A stretch of DNA of 64,000 bases. Origin: Rhodococcus qingshengii JCM 15477. Its GTDB lineage: Bacteria; Actinomycetota; Actinomycetes; Mycobacteriales; Mycobacteriaceae. Shown in pieces: positions 59,237 through 64,000 of this stretch. The stretch spans positions 2,276,501 to 2,340,500 of the forward strand of contig NZ_CP096563.1 in NCBI RefSeq assembly GCF_023221595.1. Direction: 5' to 3'. The position numbers and the translations under genes were made by a program. Numbering within the stretch: position 1 is the first letter of the stretch; each line of letters opens with the position of its first letter. Below the pieces are notes generated by a model that saw nothing but the letters and a program-made list of their open reading frames with translations, was not told the origin of the DNA and searched no databases.

Positions 59237-60355
59237 ATGGGTCTGAAGGACTGGATCGAGGCACCGGCAGCGTCGGTAGTTCCGGCAGCGCGGTCGAAGC
59301 TCAATCTGCTTCGCGGTGCGGCGGCTCGGCTGACCACACCATTGCTTCCCGACGACTATCTTCACCTCGCGAATCCGTTGTGGTCCGCGCGCGAGCTGCG
59401 TGGTCAGATCGTCGAAGTCCGGCCCGAGACCACGGACTCGGCGACCATCGTCATCAAGCCGGGTTGGGGATTCGACTTCAACTACCAGCCGGGGCAGTAC
59501 ATCGGCATCGGTCTGCATATCGACGGCCGTTGGCATTGGCGGTCGTACTCACTTACCTCGCCTCCCAACTGGGAGAACAAGCGCATTTCCATCGCGGTCA
59601 AGGCCATGCCCGAGGGCTTTCTCTCCAGCCACCTCGTCAGCGGGGCCGTGCCGTCGGGAACCATCGTTCGACTGGCCACGCCTTCGGGCAACTTCGCGTT
59701 GCCGGATCCGCCACCGGAGAAGATCCTGTTCATCACCGCCGGCAGTGGCATCACTCCGGTCATGGGCATGTTGCGGACGATGAACCGGCGCGGTCAATTG
59801 CCCGACGTCATGCACATCCACTCGGCTCCGACGGAATCCGACGTCATGTTCGCCGACGAACTCACAGCACTGCACGCCGAGCACGAGGACTTCGTGAGCC
59901 ACGTTCAACTCACGCGCCGTGACGGAAAGTTCAAACTCAGTTCTCTCGACACGGTCTGCCCCGACTGGCGTGAGCGCCACACCTGGGCGTGCGGGCCCCT
60001 CCCGTTGCTCGACGAGCTCGAAGACGTCTGGAAGGCGGAAGGCATCGAGGATCGACTCCACATGGAGCGGTTCGCCGTATCGCGCATCGACGCTTCGGCC
60101 GACGGTGGCACGGTCACGTTCGAGAAGTCGGGTAAGACGATCACCGTCGACGGTGCGACAACGCTTCTGGAGGCAGGCGAGCAGTCCGGTGCCTTGATGC
60201 CGTTCGGTTGCCGCATGGGCATCTGCCAGACGTGTGTCGTACCTCTCGTTGCCGGCCACGCGATCGATCTACGCTCGGGGAAACAGCACGCGGAGGGCGA
60301 GCGCATCCAGACGTGCATCTCCGCCGCCGCCGGCGACTGTACGCTGGACGCATAG
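59237..60355 (+). CDS. Ferredoxin-type oxidoreductase, electron donor of the desaturase
   Basis: 372 residues. FAD-binding domain with [10 protein letters not shown] (about 102), NAD(P)H-binding domain with [16 protein letters not shown] (about 170), and C-terminal 2Fe-2S plant-type ferredoxin domain with CRMGICQTC plus a distal Cys (TCIS). Counterpart of Rv3230c, which supplies electrons to the DesA3 delta-9 desaturase. ATG 59237 has GGAGG five bases upstream. The desaturase gene starts 24 bases downstream. Confidence 0.93.
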   Translation: MGLKDWIEAPAASVVPAARSKLNLLRGAAARLTTPLLPDDYLHLANPLWSARELRGQIVEVRPETTDSATIVIKPGWGFDFNYQPGQYIGIGLHIDGRWHWRSYSLTSPPNWENKRISIAVKAMPEGFLSSHLVSGAVPSGTIVRLATPSGNFALPDPPPEKILFITAGSGITPVMGMLRTMNRRGQLPDVMHIHSAPTESDVMFADELTALHAEHEDFVSHVQLTRRDGKFKLSSLDTVCPDWRERHTWACGPLPLLDELEDVWKAEGIEDRLHMERFAVSRIDASADGGTVTFEKSGKTITVDGATTLLEAGEQSGALMPFGCRMGICQTCVVPLVAGHAIDLRSGKQHAEGERIQTCISAAAGDCTLDA

Positions 60356-60379
60356 CTTCTAGGCACACGGAGGACCACG

Positions 60380-61642
60380 GTGGCCATCACCGATATCAAA
60401 GAGTTTTCGCACCTCACCGAGGCCGATGTCGAAGCTCTCGGACGTGAACTCGATCAGATTCGACTCGACATCGAAGACTCTCGTGGGATCCGGGACGCCC
60501 GCTACATTCGTCGCGTCATTCGCGTCCAGCGGGCGTTGGAGCTCGGCGGGCGTATCGCATTGTTCGGCAGTCGGTACCGACCGGCATGGTTGGTCGGCAC
60601 GACCCTGCTGAGCCTGTCGAAGATCATCGAGAACATGGAGCTCGGGCATAACGTCATGCACGGGCAATGGGACTGGATGAACGATCCCGAGATTCACTCC
60701 GTCTCGTGGGAGTGGGATCAGACCGGTCCTTCCGAGCATTGGAAGCGCGCCCACAACTACCAGCACCACACGTACACCAACGTCGTCGGCATGGACGAGG
60801 ATCTCGGTTTCGGGATTCTGCGTATGACTCGTGACGAGCCGTGGAAGCCGATCAACCTCTTCCAGCCGATCGCCAACGTGATCTTGGCGGCCACGTTCGA
60901 GTGGGGCATCGCACTGCACGACCTCACGGCGGCAGCCGAGTTGGAGGGCGCGGAAAAGGGGCAGCTGAACTCGCAGGCGAACAAAGACTTCGCGCGCAAG
61001 ATCTTTCGTCAGGTGGGCAAGGACTTCATCTTGTTCCCGGCGCTGACGGGGCCGGCGTGGAAGTCGACCATGTCGGCCAATGCGACCGCGAACCTCGTGC
61101 GCAACCTGTGGGCGTACGTCGTCATCTTCTGTGGCCACTTCCCGGACGGTGCCGAGAAGTTCACGGTTGCCGAATTCGAGCAGGAGACTCGTCACGAGTG
61201 GTACCTGCGCCAGATGCTCGGTAGCGCGAACTTCAATTCCGGCAAGCTCATGGGACTCATGAGCGGCAATCTGAGCTACCAGATCGAGCATCACGTGTTT
61301 CCCGATCTGCCGAGCAACCGCTATCCCGAAATCGCTGTGAAGATGCGTGCATTGTGCGAGAAGTTCGATCTCCCGTACACCACCGGTTCGCTCTTCAAGC
61401 AGTATCTTCTGGCTCTGCGCACCATCCACAAGTTGGCTTTGCCGGACAAGTGGCTGACCGCAACCTCGGACAATGCTCCGGAAACGTCTTCGGAACTGCG
61501 GTTCCGCGACTCGGGATTCCGGGACGCAGCCATGGCGATGGTCGAGGACCTTCGTACCGATCCGATCACCGGTAAGCGTCTCGGTTTGTTGACCGCACTC
61601 AAGTCGCAGGCCCGTTCCCGCATGCCGAAGCGCCGGAAGTGA
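60380..61642 (+). CDS. Membrane acyl-CoA delta-9 desaturase (DesA3-type), copy 1
   Basis: 420 residues. His boxes GHNVMHG (89-95), HNYQHH (125-130) and QIEHH (301-305) bind the diiron centre. Membrane segments flank them. Expected to desaturate stearoyl/palmitoyl-CoA using the preceding reductase. GTG 60380, 24 bases after that gene. A second, strongly similar gene follows in tandem. Confidence 0.93.
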   Translation: MAITDIKEFSHLTEADVEALGRELDQIRLDIEDSRGIRDARYIRRVIRVQRALELGGRIALFGSRYRPAWLVGTTLLSLSKIIENMELGHNVMHGQWDWMNDPEIHSVSWEWDQTGPSEHWKRAHNYQHHTYTNVVGMDEDLGFGILRMTRDEPWKPINLFQPIANVILAATFEWGIALHDLTAAAELEGAEKGQLNSQANKDFARKIFRQVGKDFILFPALTGPAWKSTMSANATANLVRNLWAYVVIFCGHFPDGAEKFTVAEFEQETRHEWYLRQMLGSANFNSGKLMGLMSGNLSYQIEHHVFPDLPSNRYPEIAVKMRALCEKFDLPYTTGSLFKQYLLALRTIHKLALPDKWLTATSDNAPETSSELRFRDSGFRDAAMAMVEDLRTDPITGKRLGLLTALKSQARSRMPKRRK

Positions 61643-61670
61643 TATAGGTTACATCGGGAAAAACCTAACC

Positions 61671-61697
61671 TACGGTGCCGTAAGTTACGCTACAGTA
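61671..61697. promoter_or_regulatory. Operator-like palindromes before desaturase copy 2
   Basis: TACGGTGCCGTA (61671-61682) and the weaker TACGCTACAGTA (61686-61697). The first differs from the palindromes at 59167 by a single base; AACCTAACC precedes it. They sit 84-110 bases before ATG 61781. Confidence 0.6.
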
Positions 61698-61780
61698 GGT
61701 GCAGTTGATCTGAACGATTCGAATCGATGATCGTTCTGCACTTACTACTTTGCGCCTAACTCACTGCTAGGAGGCTTTCC

Positions 61781-63022
61781 ATGGCGATTGCAGATGTCAA
61801 GGAATACGCACATCTCACGGACGCCGACATCGAAGCGCTCGGCCGCGAACTCGACGCGATTCGTCGCGACATCGAGGAGTCGCGCGGCGAGAAGGATGCG
61901 CGATACGTGCGCAACGTCATTCGTCTGCAGCGTTCGCTCGAAATCGGCGGCCGCGCAGTGCTTTTCGCCAGCCGTCGTCGTCCGGCGTGGCTCGCCGGAG
62001 TTGGCCTGCTGACGCTCTCGAAGATCATCGAGAACATGGAACTCGGGCACAACGTGATGCACGGGCAGTGGGACTGGATGAACGACCCGGAGATCCACTC
62101 CACCTCGTGGGAGTGGGACGTCACCGGCCCGTCTGCGCACTGGAAGCAGACCCACAACTACCTGCATCACAAGTACACCAACGTCCTCGGAATGGACGAC
62201 GACGTCGGATACGGACTCCTCCGCGTCACCCGCGATCAGCGCTGGAAGCCCTTCAACGCCGGCAACCTGGTCTACAACACGCTGCTCGCGCTGTTCTTCG
62301 AGTACGGCATCGCCGCACAGCACCTCGAGCTCGGCAAGGTGGCCAAGGGCCGCGCCGACAAGGAAGAGACGCAGCGCAAGCTCCGTGAGGTCGGCGAGAA
62401 GATCGGCAAGCAGGTCCTGCGCGACTACGTCATCTACCCGGCCATCACCGGCCCGGCGTGGAAGAGCACGTTGTCGGCCAACTTCACCGCCAACACTCTG
62501 CGGAACGTGTGGACCAACGCGGTCATCTTCTGCGGCCACTTCCCGGACGGTGCCGAGAAGTTCACCAAGGAAGACATCGACAAGGAAACGCAGGCTCAGT
62601 GGTACCTGCGTCAGATGCTCGGCAGCGCCAACATCGAGGGCAGCGCGCTCATGGACTTCATGACGGGCAACCTGAGCTACCAGATCGAGCACCACCTGTT
62701 CCCCGATCTGCCCAGCAACCGCTACAAGGACATCGCGGTCACGGTGCGTCAGCTCGCGGACAAGTACGACTTGCCGTATACGACGGGCCCGCTTGCCGTG
62801 CAGTACGCCAAGTCCTGGCGAACCATCGCCAAGCTGTCGCTGCCCAACAAGTACCTCAAGGACACCGTCGACAATGCGCCCGAGACGGCGTCGGAGCGGA
62901 TGTTCGACGGCGAACTTACCTCGACTGTCGATCCCGTGACCGGGCGTCGCAGTGGCCTCAAGAGCGCCATCGCACGTAAGCGCAAGAGCGGAAAGCTGCG
63001 CAGCCTCCTCGGCCTGCGCTGA
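61781..63022 (+). CDS. Membrane acyl-CoA delta-9 desaturase (DesA3-type), copy 2
   Basis: 413 residues, a paralogue of the upstream gene with the same His boxes: GHNVMHG, HNYLHH and QIEHH. MAIADVKEYAHLTDADIEALG parallels the first copy nearly residue by residue. The ATG at 61781 follows AGGAGG and has its own promoter region, so it can be expressed apart from copy 1. The two probably differ in regulation or chain length. Confidence 0.93.
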   Translation: MAIADVKEYAHLTDADIEALGRELDAIRRDIEESRGEKDARYVRNVIRLQRSLEIGGRAVLFASRRRPAWLAGVGLLTLSKIIENMELGHNVMHGQWDWMNDPEIHSTSWEWDVTGPSAHWKQTHNYLHHKYTNVLGMDDDVGYGLLRVTRDQRWKPFNAGNLVYNTLLALFFEYGIAAQHLELGKVAKGRADKEETQRKLREVGEKIGKQVLRDYVIYPAITGPAWKSTLSANFTANTLRNVWTNAVIFCGHFPDGAEKFTKEDIDKETQAQWYLRQMLGSANIEGSALMDFMTGNLSYQIEHHLFPDLPSNRYKDIAVTVRQLADKYDLPYTTGPLAVQYAKSWRTIAKLSLPNKYLKDTVDNAPETASERMFDGELTSTVDPVTGRRSGLKSAIARKRKSGKLRSLLGLR

Positions 63023-63050
63023 TCGTCGACTGCGCTGACCGTAGACAGCA

Positions 63051-63090
63051 AGCGGCCCGACACCATTCGATGGTGTCGGGCCGCTTTGCT
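63051..63090. terminator. Terminator between desaturase 2 and rsgA
   Basis: Perfect 16-base stem (63051-63066 with 63070-63085) and three-base loop, then TTTGCTGTT. Strong stop for the desaturase and, in the other direction, near the end of rsgA. Confidence 0.85.
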
Positions 63091-63120
63091 GTTCTCGCCC
63101 GGAACGTCGCTCGGGGGCGC

Positions 63121-64000
63121 TCAGTACTGATCGTTGGACTTGATCGCTTCCAGCAGTTGTCGCACAGCGACGACCCGTCGAGCTGATTTGCCCTCCAGCA
63201 GGTCGAGCTTGCATTCGGGATCTGCCGGCGGTCCGAGGTGCGTGCATCCGCGCGGGCAATCCTCGATCGCCGCAGCGAGATCCGAGAACGCCGCCACCAC
63301 GTTCTCGGGCGAGATGTGCGCCAGACCGAACGAACGGATGCCCGGGGTGTCGATCACCCAGCCGCCACCGGCGAGCGGGAGTGCCACCGATTGCGTCGAC
63401 GTGTGCCGGCCCTTGCCGACGCCGGATACGATGCCGACCGCTCGATTGGCATCGGGGACAAGGCGATTGACCAGTGTCGACTTTCCGACGCCGGAATGTC
63501 CGATCAGGGCGGTCAACTTGTGCTCGAGGATCTGCGTCAGTTCGTCCAGGGGATCGTCGCGACCGGCGACGACCACTTGGATGTCGAGGTCGGCGAACGT
63601 GCTCGCGAATTCCTCCGGCGGTTCGAGGTCGCTCTTGGTCAGGCAGACGATCGGCGTCAGGCCACCCACGTAGGCGGCGACCAGTGCGCGCTCGACGAAG
63701 CCGGTGCGCGGTGGGGGATCGGCGAGTGCCACGACGATGAGTAACTGCTCCGCGTTCGCGACGACGATACGTTCGAAGGGATCGGTGTCGTCGGCGGTCC
63801 GTCGTAGAACCGTCGAACGCTCGGAGACCCGGACGATGCGCGCCAGGGTGTCGGTTTTGCCCGACAGATCGCCGACTATGTCCACCTGATCGCCGACGAC
63901 GATGGGGGTCCGGCCAAGTTCGCGGGCGCGCATCGTGACGATCAGCCGGTCGGGATCGCCGCCGAGGACGCAACCCCAACGGCCACGATCCTTCGACACC
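63121..64000 (-). CDS. rsgA: Ribosome small subunit-dependent GTPase A, N-terminus cut
   Basis: About 293 codons present; the N-terminal part (expected near 35 residues) lies past 64000. Circularly permuted GTPase: the G4 motif LTKSDL precedes G1 GHSGVGKST and G3 DTPG, then the zinc knuckle CPRGCTHLGPPADPEC. Matures 30S subunits. Order and sequence match Rv3228. The GTG near 63999 is internal, not the start. Confidence 0.92.
   Translation of the reverse strand, partial: VSKDRGRWGCVLGGDPDRLIVTMRARELGRTPIVVGDQVDIVGDLSGKTDTLARIVRVSERSTVLRRTADDTDPFERIVVANAEQLLIVVALADPPPRTGFVERALVAAYVGGLTPIVCLTKSDLEPPEEFASTFADLDIQVVVAGRDDPLDELTQILEHKLTALIGHSGVGKSTLVNRLVPDANRAVGIVSGVGKGRHTSTQSVALPLAGGGWVIDTPGIRSFGLAHISPENVVAAFSDLAAAIEDCPRGCTHLGPPADPECKLDLLEGKSARRVVAVRQLLEAIKSNDQY

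Noticed and set aside
61745..63979. 744-codon minus-strand open frame across desaturase 2 and rsgA
   Set aside because: Antisense to the desaturase and in a wrong frame of rsgA; low-complexity Arg-rich product with no domain.

Overview
The window looks like the chromosome of a Rhodococcus, most likely of the R. erythropolis/qingshengii clade. The evidence is high-GC actinobacterial coding, frequent GTG starts, an alkB-rubA-rubA-tetR alkane cluster of the known R. erythropolis layout, and gene order that follows, with insertions, the M. tuberculosis stretch Rv3285 (accA3) to Rv3228 (rsgA). These family and synteny assignments come from recall and reading of the translations; no database search was run. 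No rRNA, tRNA, CRISPR array, IS element or phage was seen, and no gap without a gene exceeds about 270 bases.

Region 1 (1-10.6 kb): the 5' part of accA3 and the sseA-sufE pair, with three condensation-type (PapA-like) acyltransferase genes added around them and a divergent 14-TM MFS exporter. A DUF222/HNH nuclease gene (13E12 type) follows, whose promoter carries a perfect LexA/SOS box, and then maf with its terminator. Region 2 (10.6-17 kb): accE and accD5 (partners of accA3) divergent from birA, the ligase that biotinylates the carboxylase; then two small membrane proteins and an OmpR-type two-component system. Region 3 (17-25 kb): gtrA, purK-purE, a small HExxH protein, and a NarL-type two-component system next to an ABC/FtsX exporter.

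Region 4 (25-40 kb): envelope and cofactor genes. An LCP ligase, rmlD, wbbL and a GDP-mannose pyrophosphorylase serve the galactan linker and mannosylation; fbiA-fbiB make coenzyme F420; whiB2 has a clear promoter and a long leader; phosphomannomutase, a TobH-like protein and manA complete the mannose route. A CDF cation exporter and an APC permease follow. Region 5 (42.5-45 kb): the alkane hydroxylase cluster alkB1-rubA1-rubA2-alkU, in which rubA1 is broken by a one-base deletion. Region 6 (45-56 kb): sahH, tmk, mtrA-mtrB-lpqB, comF, hpf and secA1, a housekeeping and cell-envelope control block. Region 7 (56-64 kb): an Rv3235-type gene, a HAD phosphatase, a WS/DGAT-like protein lacking one active-site histidine, a DUF6912-type protein, then a ferredoxin-type reductase and two tandem acyl desaturases, and the truncated rsgA.

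The points most worth a second look are the rubA1 frameshift, the matching TACGGTRCCGTA-type palindromes in front of both desaturase units, the SOS box at the HNH nuclease, and the acyltransferase trio spliced into a conserved sulfur-transfer/carboxylase locus.
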